Part shown: positions 34,758 to 45,600 of the stretch, in pieces
How positions within the stretch are numbered: the first letter of the stretch is position 1
How the letters are laid out: every line of letters begins with the position of its first letter
NCBI GenBank assembly: GCA_934045075.1
Contig: OW203745.1
Location: 11,494,873-11,558,872 of the forward strand
Source: Yponomeuta sedellus
Taxonomy: Eukaryota > Arthropoda > Insecta > Lepidoptera > Yponomeutidae
Length of the DNA stretch: 64,000 bases
Direction of reading: 5' to 3'
Notes under the pieces: model-generated
What the model was told of the DNA's origin: nothing
What the model saw: the letters and a program-made list of their open reading frames with translations, nothing else
Databases searched by the model: none
Translations under genes and position numbers: made by a program

Positions 34758-34980
34758 ACTAGAAGTTAATACAAACTTAGTTTGGTGTACACACCTTTGA
34801 AACGTGAAACTTCCTCCACAGTGTACGATTAATTTCCCTTATGACTTCATTATTACGCTGTGTTGTTGGAGCCTATAACTGACCATCTTAAATAAACATA
34901 CCTTCAGAGTGCTGTTGGGGTCAAAGCCATGGTAAGTAACAAAGTATTTTTTTATTTCTATAGAAATAAACTCGCGAATG

Positions 34981-35196
34981 TACAGTGCGTTCACATTAAC
35001 TTGACGCGTGAGAGAATTGGTAACAAGGACCTAAATGTGAATTAGCTTTCGGACCTAATCGGAAGATGGTAAAACAAGCCCTCAATCCTTTTATTTTCCC
35101 CAAGTAATGGGAATGATTTCTTATTTAACATGGTAAAACTAAACATATCAGTGCTACCAATTCTCTCACGCGTCAAGTTAATGTGAACGCACTGTA
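34981..35196. mobile_element. 212-bp MITE with perfect 40-bp TIRs
   Basis: 34983-35022 and 35155-35194 are perfect inverted repeats beginning cagtgcgttcacattaact, flanked by TA on both sides. No coding content. TA target and cag ends fit a Tc1/mariner-type parent. Confidence 0.9.
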
Positions 35197-35232
35197 CTCA
35201 TTTATGTTACCTATACATTACCTTACCATATA

Positions 35233-35757
35233 CCAGGCCACTCAGAAAGTTTTTCGAAATATTTTTTTTATGTATAAGACACTGGCCACTTGTGATTTAT
35301 TGTTTTGAAAACGTCGATTATTTAAGAGTAAAAATACTACTGTCCGATTTTCAAATTTCTCTCCGCATTTTTTTGAGGGCCAATTCAAATTTTCTTGTCT
35401 CATTAAAAAATGGATCTGCATTGAGAACATTTTCGTGCTATGATTTTTTACGATTTCAAATGCTTAAAACCTGATGAGTCATTTGATCGACTTCGAATTG
35501 CTTTTATAGATGAAGGACCTTCAAAAGCAACCATCTACCGCTGGTATAGCCAGTTCAAAAGCGGTCGTCTTACTTTGGGGGATGAACAAAGGAGTGGTCG
35601 TCCTACGACGGCTGTCGAAGAAAGTGTGCAGTAAAAAAAAGTTCAAAAAAACAGATGAATTACGTACGAAGAGATTCAGCATACACTGCAGATTGGTTCA
35701 GGAAGTGTTTGCAGATAGAAATTAGTTTTTTGGTTTCTCAAAACTTTCGGAGTGTCC
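35233..35757 (+). pseudogene. Mariner transposon with internal deletion
   Basis: Frame 35440-35634 encodes the N-terminal DNA-binding part of a mariner transposase: a CLKPDESFDRLRIAF helix-turn-helix lead-in, then PSKATIYRWYSQFKSGRLTL and DEQRSGRPTTA. After a stop, an out-of-frame remnant ITYEEIQHTLQIGSGSV continues the second helix-turn-helix. The whole catalytic DDD domain is missing. The ends ggccactcagaaagtttt (35236-35253) and, reversed, ggacactccgaaagtttt (35740-35757) are imperfect TIRs. A TA precedes cca at the left, and no clean TA is visible at the right. Confidence 0.75.
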
Positions 35758-35940
35758 CACGTGCCTACGTCCCACTCCAGGACACATGCCTTCTTTCCAA
35801 AAGAGGTAAGGGCATACCACGCGTGCCCACTGCGTCAAGCGCGCGGTGAGGTATTTGACCACCTCAGGAACTCAGGTTTCCTCACGATGTTTTCCATTCT
35901 CACGATTGCTTACTGACAGCCTACGGATTATGTCATCCCA
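35758..35940 (-). mobile_element. SINE-L, minus strand
   Basis: cgtcccactccaggacacat, gcgtgcccactgcgtcaagc and ggtttcctcacgatgttttcc are the conserved blocks of this moth SINE. The mariner lies directly against its end. Confidence 0.55.
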
Positions 35941-36122
35941 AATAAAGTGATACCTGCAATACGGTAATTATGTCGTCTCTCAAGAGGCTAACAAAAACCG
36001 GGAAGCTTAGATGGAAAGGTAAGACGAGGGAAGTGAATTAGCGTGATGGATGCTCCGGGAAATTGCAGCCGCCGGTGATTAGAAGCATCGGGTCACTAAT
36101 GTGGGGGGAAGGTTGGACTGAG

Positions 36123-36440
36123 GGTTTATTACGCTATACGTTTATTACGCTATACGAATACGTTTAGTACGCTACACGCTTATAACGCTATATATTTATT
36201 ACGCAATATTTGTATTTCGCTATACGTGTATTACGCCATACGAGTATGTTTATTACGCTATACGTTTATTCCGCAATATGTTTATTACGCAATACGTAAA
36301 TTACGCTATACGTTTATTACGCCATACGAGTATGTTTATTGCGCTATACGTTTATTCCGCAATATGTTTATTACGCAATACGTTTATTTCGCTTTACGTT
36401 TATTACGCTATACGAGCACGTTTATTTCGCTATATCTACG
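36123..36440. repeat. 16-bp minisatellite with higher-order structure
   Basis: Variants of tttattacgctatacg are iterated about 20 times. A larger unit from gccatacgagtatgtttatt to gcaatacgt occurs twice (from about 36236 and about 36331), so the array amplified at two scales. Overlapping frames here are artefacts. Confidence 0.85.
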
Positions 36441-36674
36441 TTCATTGCATTGCTAAAGATCACTTGCATATCCATAGGCCCGTACATGAATTTTCTTATG
36501 TTACCTTTCCCGTATTGTGTGCAAAAGTATAAGCATTTGTAATTTTGTCCGTTAACTACAGCTTCCAAGTACAGCTTAAATTATAAGTTTATATAAGTAA
36601 CGGTATGTAAGTGTATTATTATTAAGTATAAGTATGTATCAATAATCAAATTTGCACTGGCTACCCGTCTTTCT

Positions 36675-36830
36675 AATTTCCTTCAGCAACTTTCCATCGT
36701 AAGGTTGTCTGGAAAAAATTGCTTTTAGCAATAAGGCCGCCAATTGTACTATGTATATTTGCATTTTTTTTGCATTTGTTGTTTTTCCAGTGTACAATAA
36801 AGAATATTCTTATCTTATCTTATCTTCCAC
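36675..36830 (+). mobile_element. LINE 3-prime UTR repeat, best copy
   Basis: ccttcagcaactttccatcg, taaggttgtctggaaaa, ataaggccgccaattgtact, tttttccagtgtacaataaa, then a cttatcttatctt tail. aataaa just before the tail could be a poly(A) signal. Confidence 0.65.
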
Positions 36831-36839
36831 CATCATAAT

Positions 36840-36935
36840 TATCATCATAATCATCAACCCCTTATGTCCCCATCGACGGGCACGGGTCTAGGCTATACTC
36901 CACCAGGAGAGCCAAGTCCGGATTGGTGGAGGCGA
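36840..36935 (-). mobile_element. SINE-A subfamily 2, tail fragment
   Basis: atcaaccccttatgtcccca and gccaagtccggattggtgg match 30365 and 57690. Confidence 0.6.
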
Positions 36936-36939
36936 TATA

Positions 36940-37344
36940 AAAGTCCCAAAATGTATGCGTAAACATACCATTAGCAGCCAGCAGCTGCCGCGGAGCTATC
37001 AAAAGAGCCGTTTGGTTTCATTGACTCCATAACTGTGACAAAAAGCTGCGAGAGTGCAACTCCCCGATATAGTTCTCCAAACCGTATACAAATCACTCGG
37101 GTTTATAGTTACGAAACAAAAATACAGAAGGCTAGTTCAGGTTCGATTTGATTGAAATATGAAGGAAAACATCGGGAGGAATGCTGAGTGTTTGAGGTGT
37201 TTACAAACCTCGGCACTTGAATTTGTCAATCTGCGCCATGCACATGTGGACAATTTTAATGAAAGCAGAGTTACGTTTAATCATTCTGGCATGATATAGT
37301 TTCCTGGTTGCTTTATCGGTCAGTATTGAATGTCACTATATTAA
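36940..37344. other. Intergenic, nothing recognised
   Basis: No feature supported. Confidence 0.4.
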
Positions 37345-37480
37345 AAACAGCTTCGGGGGGACCCTACAAGCATCCATACATCTGGCGCATAATCGGAACG
37401 AGTGGAGAGAACTGACTGACTGAACTCAGCCTCGTGGCTGAGATATCCTCGTGGATACGACGAAGGAGAAGAAGAATATT
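37345..37480 (+). mobile_element. RTE 3-prime end, same family as 7010-9716
   Basis: agcttcggggggaccctaca, agcatccatacatctggcgc and a gacgaaggagaagaagaa tail match 9580-9716, so this is a 5-prime-truncated insertion of that family. Confidence 0.75.
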
Positions 37481-37724
37481 AAAAATATTCAATAAAATAG
37501 TGTCATTATACCAAAATCATTTAGGGCGCTGAAGGCTGCCCTGCTACTATAGCGCGTCGAGGATGTTCCCTGTAGACGATGGCAATGCGCTGGTCGAGGT
37601 ACCTACCAGCTCTTGGGTCGCCTGATGAGGCGCGTCGATATTTTTTCTTGAATTTAATCTCAATTCCTTATACCAATGCAAATGACAAGTCTTGTAATGT
37701 TTTTTAGGATAGTTATTGTATTTT

Positions 37725-37965
37725 TATATGGCCTCGATTGTATCCCACTGCTGGGCAAAGGCTTCCCCTTTCGCTTTCTACTCCTCCCTGTTCATGGACA
37801 CCTCCTGCCAACCTGTCAAAAATGTTGTGAAGTCGACCCACCATCTCCGCTTGGGTCGGCCACATTTGCGATATTTGTCGTGTAGAACCCAGTCGGTGAC
37901 GTTTTTTATCCACCTGTCTAGGCCCATGCGGCTCACGTGGCACGCCCCATTCCGTTGTACTTTAC
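37725..37965 (-). pseudogene. LINE C-terminal fragment
   Basis: The minus strand reads HVSRMGLDRWIKNVTDWVLH, then KCGRPKRRWWVDFTTFLTGW and, after one stop, GEAFAQQWDTIEA. This RPxRRW...AQQWD arrangement is the end of an insect non-LTR ORF2. The plus-strand frame of 138 codons is its shadow. Confidence 0.65.
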
Positions 37966-38322
37966 ACCTAATTTTTATTCAACATAAAGACAATTCCACT
38001 TTCTCTTTCAAATGCGTCGGAAACCGACTTCTGTCATACTTATTTTGGGTCAGAGGTATGTCATGTGCAGCCGCGTTTTCCATTAATCTTGTACCCGAAG
38101 ATATTTATGATTTATTTCATAAACTTCTCTAAGCCCCGTTTTGGTTGCCGAAACGTGGAGTGCCTTTCATTCGGTTTTTCTTATTTCGGTACGTGAATTG
38201 TTATACTCTAGCACTATCTTAGCCCCGGTCCCTTGTACACTAACAATCTGTTAATATACTTACAGTTAAGAGTGGCTGATCGTGCTCTTTTACTATAAAT
38301 GGAAATTTCCCGCCAGTAGGTA

Positions 38323-38704
38323 TACAGGGCGTCCCAAAGTTATGGGCCATGAAGGGAAAGTACCTTAAATATCGTAGATAGGGTATTTCGCTGAAAGAAG
38401 ACTTTATGTTATTTTGAAAAGTTAGTAATTCTGCATTCAAAGATTTTCAAAAAAATACTTGCCTTGTCTGGGAATCGAACCGACTTAAATTTAAAAAAAA
38501 ACACCCCTACTTTTATGATGCCAATCGAAAGAATGGCCAAAAACTAATAACTCTTCTTAAGTAACGTAGTACTTTAAAAGAAAGGAACAGCGTAAAATTA
38601 ATCATTTTAATCAAATTAAAAACATACATGAAACTGCGAAATACCCTATCTACGATATTTAAGGTACTTTCCCTTCATGGCCCAAAACTTTGGGACGCCC
38701 TGTA
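38323..38704. mobile_element. 378-bp MITE with 67-bp TIRs
   Basis: 38325-38391 and 38636-38702 are inverted repeats with one mismatch. Ends are cagggcgtcccaaagt; TA flanks both sides (38323-38324, 38703-38704). No coding content. The ends and TA target suggest a Tc1/mariner-type parent. Confidence 0.9.
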
Positions 38705-38709
38705 TGTCA

Positions 38710-39180
38710 ACGAAACACTTTGTTGACACATATACTTATTCAGTTATGTACCTACCATATACGTATGAATAGAGATTTCAATATTTATTTTAATTCTTTA
38801 CTGCCCTAATTACATTAGTAAGTGTACACGGGCGTTCTTAACGCAAGAAGCGTTCTCTTCCAGCAAACCTTTGGTGTAGAAGAGACTGGTTTCACTTGCA
38901 ATGTTATGCAATATAAACATAGAAAAAATTCTATATGTTTTTAGTGTAGTTTTTATTCGTGATTTGGAAGCGCGACACGACATATGGCAAATTGAAGGGG
39001 CCGTAAAACAGTTATTTTTAGCATAAGGGTTACTAATGAAGGGATTCGAAGGGTCTCGTGTGTAAAATTTGTTACGTTACCATATGAATATACAGACTAT
39101 TCAGTTCGCAGTTGTGAAAACGTGAAAAAAATAACAGTACCTAGCATATTAATAATGAGAATAAAGAATAATTATCACAG
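38710..39180. other. AT-rich intergenic stretch
   Basis: Nothing recognised. Confidence 0.4.
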
Positions 39181-39184
39181 TTAA

Positions 39185-39265
39185 CTGCATAGTTATATAT
39201 TAAACGGGACTAATCGCGATTATTTATTAGGCAAAACGTAGTTACCATATTTCCCGAAATTTAAG
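39185..39265. mobile_element. Single end of the TAATCGCGATT MITE
   Basis: atagttatatattaaacggg, ctaatcgcgattatttatta, caaaacgtagttacc: one half only. Confidence 0.6.
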
Positions 39266-39369
39266 AAACTATTAAATAAAATTATTATTAAATTATTATC
39301 ATTATTTAAGTAATACCACAACTAACTACTTACCATCACAGCTAGACTTTACAAGTTAACGAGTAATAG

Positions 39370-39605
39370 TCTTCGCAAGGCACGCTAATCCGTTGGTGCC
39401 GGCTGTCATGTAATAACAGTCGTTAAGCCATGTCAGAGGCCTTATGGGCGGCTTGATAACTTCTGACAGTAAGGCCCGCCACTGTCTTACAACCTCCACC
39501 AACCCGGACTTGGCCTCCATGGTGGACTATGGCCTAACCTTCCTACGATGCAGGAAGAGCCCGTGCCCCAGCAGTGTGGATATACATGCGTTGAAATCGA
39601 GTAAT
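39370..39605 (+). mobile_element. SINE-A, head-truncated
   Basis: From cttcgcaaggcacgctaatc to the tail cagcagtgtggatatacatg. It lacks the 5S-like block. Confidence 0.75.
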
Positions 39606-39824
39606 AGTCGACTAAGTTGTTGGATGTGTGACGCAGGCAGTAGCAGTTTTTCATTTCGATTTTTGTATAATTATAATAATTAGTACTAGCCTTAAATTAA
39701 AATTCAGTGCCACCTACTAATGGTACTAGCATGTAGATAGTGTGATAACAGGTGTTGGGCGAATTAAATGTCAAAAGTAGCTTCTTTCCAGTACATCTAC
39801 TGTCAATAGTATTTATTAATGATT

Positions 39825-39990
39825 CGCGATACTCATACATAGTTTTATATTAAACGGGTCAAATCGGGATTATTTAGTCTCGGGTAGACACGGCAATTGT
39901 AACGCTGCCAAAACGTCGGGAAATAAGGTAATTACGTTTTACCTAATAAATAATCGCAATTAGACCCCTTTAATATATAACTATCTACTG
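39825..39990. mobile_element. TAATCGCGATT-family MITE
   Basis: Both ends are present: atattaaacgggtcaaatcg at the left and gacccctttaatatataact at the right, with gtcgggaaataaggtaatta inside. A longer relative with the same left flank (gattcgcgatactcatacat) is at 48255. Confidence 0.65.
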
Positions 39991-39994
39991 TCAA

Positions 39995-40338
39995 ATTGCC
40001 TTTATTCTAGCGCTACTGGAAAGTCACAACTTTTGACATTAAAACACGCGACTAGTCTTATCGCGCTACATACTTATGCAGATAGTAAGTTTGACGTACG
40101 GATATAAGGAAGTTTGATTCGGTCTGTAAAGACGCGTTTTCACTATCTTAGTAGGCTCGGACAGAGTGACCCATTGCAGTGACTGTAGGTCACTAACATG
40201 GTGATGTCACACATCTTATTGAATTCAGATTTCTGCCTCAGTTCAAAGACGTTTTATTGTACACGGTGTCGCATCGTTCCAGAAATGACCAAAAATTTAC
40301 TGCTGCGATGAATATGTTTATTGTGAAACTTCGAAAAT
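39995..40338. other. Intergenic, nothing recognised
   Basis: No feature supported. Confidence 0.4.
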
Positions 40339-40522
40339 CTGTAATATAAAAATGAATCGCTGAATGTGTTGGTAAGCGCAAATCTCGAGAACAGTTGAAC
40401 CGATTACGCAAATTTTTTTTTTTTTTTAGAATATTCCTTGAAGTACGAGGATGGTTCTAACGAAGAGAAAAATTAAAAAAGTTAAGAATGGGCGGTACGC
40501 AGTTCTCTGGGTCAGCTAGTAT
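40339..40522 (+). mobile_element. Helitron-like non-autonomous element
   Basis: tgtgttggtaagcgcaaatc, ttccttgaagtacgagg and the end tctgggtcagctagt match the family. Confidence 0.65.
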
Positions 40523-40609
40523 AAGTATCAAAAGAAAAGAGAAATAACCCATTGTCGTGACAATGGGTACCATTCACTTCACAGCACTTCCACAGCTTCG
40601 TGATGATAA

Positions 40610-40850
40610 TGATATCAACCCTTTATATGTCACCCGCAATTAAGGCCTCTGACATGGCTTAAGGACTGCCATTATATGACAGCCGGAACCAACGGCTTAA
40701 CGTGCCTTGCGAAGTACGGAAGCGCTTGGAAAATTGCCACTAGTGGTAATCACGGGATGGGTGAGTGCACCCAGTCTCTGACCGTGCCTGTTGTTGCTTA
40801 ACCCAAGTGATTGATTTCAATCACCTATTCCACTGGGCCACGAGTAAAGT
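40610..40850 (-). mobile_element. SINE-A with internal deletion
   Basis: The tail end (atatcaaccctttatatgtc) jumps directly to taaggcctctgacatggctt; the middle 130 bases are missing. The head end is present (ctgggccacgagta). Confidence 0.7.
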
Positions 40851-40854
40851 TTAT

Positions 40855-41212
40855 ACTAGGCACAGCTTCACAAACTCCACAAACATCCATATTTCAGTGC
40901 CTCTTCACTTTTTCATACATAGAACTACGAAACATGGTAGTTCCTAATATTAGCGCCATTTCGTGCGATTTAAGTATAGCTAAGACAAGTACAGCGCGGT
41001 CCGAGTGACGAAAAAAAAATATGGCCTCATAAAAACTCATCAGTGACATTTTTGTACTAATATCATACGTCTACATCTTCGTAGCAAAAACGTACTTTCC
41101 GAGTCCACTAAAACCGTGAAAACGCGGCTTTATTTTGCGGCAAGTTCGAACCAAACTTTCTTGTTTCCGCTCGTGCTATGGGGTACCTATCTTTACATGC
41201 GGGAACTCTATT
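40855..41212. other. Intergenic, nothing recognised
   Basis: No feature supported. Confidence 0.4.
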
Positions 41213-41214
41213 CA

Positions 41215-41545
41215 TGTATGGTATGTATGTCCCCACTGCTGAGGTACGGGTAAATTCCTGCATCGCAGAAGGTTAGGCCATACTAAGCCTAGACCGCGTT
41301 GGTGGAGGATTGTAAAACAGTGGTGAGCCTTACTGTCAGAAGTTATCAAGCCACCCGCTTAACGACTGCCAGTACATGACAGCCGGCACCAACGACTTCA
41401 TGGTGCCTTGCAAAGCACGGAAGAGCTCGGAAAACGCCACTAGCAGTAGTCCCGGGCTGGCCGTACATCCATCGCGCGTTTTGTAGCTTAACGTTAGTGA
41501 TTGATTGCAATCACTCATTTTCACTAGGCCACGAGCGATTTGTAA
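41215..41545 (-). mobile_element. SINE-A, minus strand
   Basis: From gtatgtccccactgctgagg to ctaggccacgagcga; several small deletions relative to other copies. Confidence 0.75.
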
Positions 41546-41608
41546 TAAAAACTGTGAAGGTTGATCAGCCGTCGACCTTACCTGTTACAGAGCAAATACT
41601 AGGCAGAT

Positions 41609-41745
41609 ATTGGCCTTTTGCATCTACGTAATGAGATGATTTATACAGCGTCCACTCGCATCTTCACTAACACTAGATGGGTGAAAGGACCACTCTTTTG
41701 CTGAAGTGCCTGGGACATGGTTTTATAGATGGTGTAGACTTTCCC
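41609..41745. repeat. Family C repeat, right part
   Basis: cttttgcatctacgtaatga, gggtgaaaggaccactc and gaagtgcctgggacat recur at 50455-50545 and 54600-54725. Confidence 0.5.
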
Positions 41746-41749
41746 AGCA

Positions 41750-42175
41750 CTTATACCATCCTAACAGCTTAGTCGGCCTAGCCCACAGGAAAGACTAGTC
41801 AATACGTGCGGGGCCAACCAAGCCAACAAATTGGCATAATAACCCTAATATTCGTTGCCTAGTATCTTCATTGCCTCCACCAATTAACCCACGAAAAACC
41901 CGAAGCCAGGTATTCAGGGGGCGCACTAAGCCAGGCTTATATCACCTAAACGCTAGTTTTATCACGGACCATTATTTTCGCGGCGAGATTACGCCCGTGA
42001 ATAATGTGTGAGATTATCACATCGGCGTTCTATTGTACCCGGGAGGATCTGATTCTGGGGCTGCTACTCTCATTAGCATAGATCCAAAAGTGAAGTAATA
42101 TTGAAGAAAGCTGCATACCTACACAAAACATTGCAATACCATGGATATCCACAGAGCATGTACGTGGGAAGCCCA
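41750..42175. other. Intergenic, nothing recognised
   Basis: No feature supported. Confidence 0.35.
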
Positions 42176-42177
42176 TA

Positions 42178-42293
42178 CGAGACACTCTGACACATACACA
42201 CGCAATCACACATACACACACGCACGCACGCACGCACGCACGCACGCTAGCACGCACGCACGCACCCACACGCGCACGCACGCACACATATAC
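42178..42293. repeat. (CACG)n/(CACA)n microsatellite
   Basis: Iterations of cacg and cgca with a few interruptions (ctag, ccca). Frames across it (Arg-Thr-His or Cys-Val rich) are artefacts. Confidence 0.85.
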
Positions 42294-42511
42294 ACGGTGA
42301 ATTCTGGCTGGTTTAAAAGCTATTGTGACTTAAAAAAATATTAAAATTCTTAGGCTCCCTTAGTAACGTATAATAGTAACAAAAAATTGTAGAGAAATCT
42401 TTTAACTGACAAAAAGTACCGCCTCTCCGTCTATTAGAACAATAACCCGCGGACCCACGGCAAATACATTCGAGTTTGTGTCGAAATATGTTCTAGAAAA
42501 TGCAATATCGT

Positions 42512-43665
42512 TATCAACCCTTGTATGTCCCCACTGCTGGGGCACGGGTCTCTTCCTGCATCGCAGGAAAGTTAGGCCATACTCCACCACGGGGGCTAAG
42601 CCCGGGTTGGTGGAGGATTGTAAGACAGGGGGTGCGATGCCAGATTACCTTCCCGTGTGCCCTTCCGCTTCCGTTCCTACTGATTCATCTTGAACCAGTG
42701 GGAAGGGTAAGTGGCAAGGGCTGGTGCACCCTGGGCGCTGGTCAGTAACTTCTCTTTATGGGATCTTGCTGGCCAGCGGCGAAAAATCTGGCGGGAGGGG
42801 TCGCGTGGGCCCTGTTTCACTTTGTGGAGCGGGACCCAGGCGACCAACCGAATGAAGGACCGACTGGGGGGGGGCGCCGCTGCGCGGAAGCGCGCGCGCC
42901 TCGTACCAGTCGGACCAGAGTGGCCGCCGGGACGCGGAGGGTCGGGGAACTCTCCGCGTCCATCACGGCGGGCCGGAAGGCGCCCTTGCGTGTTCTGAAG
43001 GTGCCTTCTGGCACGGAGGGGGCCCGCGTGGTCGCTCACCGCCTTCTCTGCTTTCAGAGAGGCGCGGGTGGGCGACCCGACGGGCCTCGCGTGTGGGGCG
43101 TGTGGAGACCGTGATGCCTTGGCCCCCACGCGCCTCAACGAGGAGGTGCGCCGCCCTCCTCGCCTCATCGACCGGGTCGCGATAGGGTGGAGGGGGTGGC
43201 GCGTTGGGGCATCTGGTGGCCGAGGTCTTTTGCACTCGGCCACTATGCGCTCCAACGAAGAGATGCGGCGCTTTCTAGCCCCGTCGTCGAGCACCGACGG
43301 GGCAGGGGGCGCCGCCGAAGGAGTGCCCGAAAGGGCGCCCGCAGACGGGGTCGCGGAAGTGTGCGCAAGCGTCCACGTGGCCCCGTCCTTTGCGGTGCGG
43401 AGGAACACCCCAGGAGTTTTAGTCGGTATACCGCCCTTTTCAGGGCGGGGAGTCCGACATAACCACTGTGCTCCCCCGAGCCGGTGGTACCCGTAATTGG
43501 GGTTTCTCCTGGGTGAAAAAAAAAAAAAGGATTGTAAGACAGTGGCAAGCCTTACTGTCAGAAGTTATCAAGCCGCCCATAAGGCCTCTGACATGGCTTA
43601 ACGACTGCCATTATATGACAGCCGGCACCAACGGCTTAACGTGCCTTGCGAAGCTATTGTTTAGG
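42512..43665 (-). mobile_element. SINE-A interrupted by a GC-rich retroposon
   Basis: Tail-side half (42512-42628) and the continuing body (43543-43665) fit together across the insertion. The copy ends at ccttgcgaagc. Confidence 0.85.
42629..43528 (+). mobile_element. 900-bp GC-rich poly(A) retroposon with 14-bp TSD
   Basis: Starts ggggtgcgatgccagattac and ends in 13 A residues at 43516-43528. ggattgtaagacag is present at 42615-42628 and 43529-43542. Base composition is very GC-rich, unlike everything around it. The longest plus-strand frame (43068-43496) has no domain I recognise; the 243-codon minus-strand frame runs against the polarity set by the tail, so I do not call it. The 3-prime part (gggcggggagtccgacataa, gagccggtggtacccgtaat) resembles 3-prime UTRs of R1-like lepidopteran LINEs as I remember them. 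It may be an internally deleted LINE that kept both ends, or a SINE. Confidence 0.8.
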
Positions 43666-43783
43666 CATGTTAATTTTGTTACGACTGTCAAACCATGAAA
43701 AAATCATGATAATTCTTGATTTTTATTGAATAATACGTTTGAGGGTTGATTACTTTTAACATTTAGTTAATAATACAACATCG

Positions 43784-44155
43784 TACATACATACATACAT
43801 ACATACATACATACATACATACATACATACATACATACATACATACATACATACATACATACATACATACATACATACATACATACATACATACATACAT
43901 ACATACATACATACATACATACATACATACATACATACATACATACATACATACATACATCAACCTCACGCCTGTATCCCAAAGGGGTGACGGAGACCAG
44001 GGACTGCCACTTGCCACGATCCTGACAGACCACCTTCGCTTCATCAACGTTCATAGGTCCAACGCAACATTCCTTTCTCAATTCTAGTCACTACATCCTC
44101 TTTCACTCCACAACGTTCTCTAATCAGACTATTGCGTATCCTGTCATTCAAAATA
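43784..44155 (-). mobile_element. RTE-like LINE 3-prime end with (TATG)n tail
   Basis: 44 tandem catas (43784-43960) are the tail on the minus strand. The LINE end follows (cctcacgcctgtatcccaaa ... cttcatcaacgttcata) and, after a 180-base internal deletion, more LINE (caacgcaacattcctttctc to tattgcgtatcctgtcat). It is the same end as at 46197-46724. Confidence 0.75.
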
Positions 44156-44175
44156 ACACTACACATACTTATATT

Positions 44176-44645
44176 CTTTTTAATGCACTAACCCGTGCTA
44201 AGGACAATTTTAAAAACCAATTTAGATTTTGAGTCGCCCATCAGCTCAGTTTGGAGAGCGCCGGCACGGTTAGCCAGAGGTCGCAGGTTCTAGTCCCGAA
44301 ATGGGTGGAATTTTTACCCTCTAAATAGGACTTTAAAATTGTCCTTAGCACGGGTTAGTGCATTAAAAAGAATATAATCATGTGGGTACAGCGATATCAT
44401 TCCGATGTAAAACCTAACTGCAAAGTATGTACTTGGGGCCGCATGTGATGCAAATTACTTCAGCCTTACTTCAGAAGTTGTTGCCTGTACGTAACACAGA
44501 GGAAAGAGGTTCGAAATTTCACTGATGCCGGTGAGTTGCCCATTAACTCAGTTAGGACGGCCGGCTGGCACGGTTAGCTTGAGGTCGCGGGTTCGAGTCC
44601 GAGCCCGGCATGGGTGGAATTTTTAGCCTCTAAATAGGTTTTTAA
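44176..44645 (-). mobile_element. SINE-T, two tRNA-like blocks plus inverted tail
   Basis: A short minus-oriented tail (tttttaatgcactaacccgt) is followed by plus-oriented units with tRNA-like blocks at about 44230-44310 and 44530-44610 and the usual 300-bp spacing. Structure as in the other 5-prime-inverted copies; no certain TSD. Confidence 0.65.
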
Positions 44646-44649
44646 AACT

Positions 44650-45405
44650 CAAATACTTTAACAACATCGTATGCAACATCGTATTTAACATTATACCAAT
44701 ATTCGCTATTGCTGCAACTTTGTCTCAGTCAAAATCTGATTGGCCATTTTATTCTTTCCTAGGAATTAAGAAATGGGACTTTTCTTATACTAATATTTAG
44801 CTTTTCTGCCGTTTTCATCGTGTGTTTAATTAATTTTCGAGGCGTTTAATACGAGCCGTCATGAGTTTAGTCTGATAACACTGGCTTAATTAATCTTTGC
44901 CAAGGATGAGAACAACCAGTTACTGTGCAATTAATATCATCTTGCCTCATAACAATAAAAAAAGCTTAATTTAAAGGAAAGGAATTCAAGATTTGTAAGC
45001 TAGACTAAAATTAGGCAGTAAGAATAAATTCACTCTATTCAGAGTAGACTTCATTTCCAGATGTCTCATGTGAGCCCGTGTTTGTGGATTTGGGAAAATT
45101 ATGCCTTTGCGACTTGCTTCAGAAATGTTATTGTTTTCTATTAAGTTCAAGAGATTTGCGTTAACAATTGAGTTGGCCGTTGCTGGCCATTGAACGCTCG
45201 AACCATATCTATTTCTTTCTATTTTGGCAACAGAAAGTCAAAATGTTTTGAATTGTTACAATGGAAATATACTTAATGCAAAAACTTAGAGTGCCAAGAA
45301 TACAATTTAAGAGTTAGCCGTTTACGGTAAATAGTATACAATTGTTTATGATAATAAGAGATAAATAGAGAGAGAAAAAAAGAATTATTGTTCTTACTTT
45401 CGACC
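44650..45405. other. AT-rich intergenic stretch
   Basis: Nothing recognised. Confidence 0.45.
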
Positions 45406-45406
45406 C

Positions 45407-45600
45407 GATATTATTTATACTATTTTTATTTTTAATGCACTATCCCGTGCTAAGGACAATTTTAAAAACCTATTTAGAGGCTGAAAATTCAACCCATGCC
45501 GGGATTAGAACCCGCGACCTCTGGCTATCCGTGCCGTGGCACGGATAGCCAGAGGTCGCGACATGTCGCGGTCGCGGTCGCGGTCTGTCTGATATTATTT
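45407..45600 (-). mobile_element. SINE-T, hairpin copy with 10-bp TSD
   Basis: Minus-oriented 3-prime end and tRNA 3-prime half, then an inverted stub. 45513-45535 and 45538-45560 are a perfect 23-bp inverted repeat separated by gt. A short tcgcgg iteration follows. gatattattt flanks at 45407-45416 and 45591-45600. Confidence 0.75.

Noticed and set aside
35440..35725. Functional mariner transposase
   Set aside because: Only the N-terminal DNA-binding part remains and the catalytic domain is deleted.
37716..38132. 138-codon plus frame as a gene
   Set aside because: It is antisense to a LINE C-terminus that reads well on the minus strand.
42178..42293. Z-DNA-type regulatory element
   Set aside because: Alternating purine-pyrimidine microsatellite only; no gene nearby to regulate.
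42677..43408. 243-codon minus-strand frame in the GC-rich element
   Set aside because: The element's polarity is plus (poly(A) tail and TSD). The frame is a by-product of high GC content and shows no domain.
43756..44081. Cys-Met-Tyr-Val repeat frames
   Set aside because: Translation of the TATG microsatellite.
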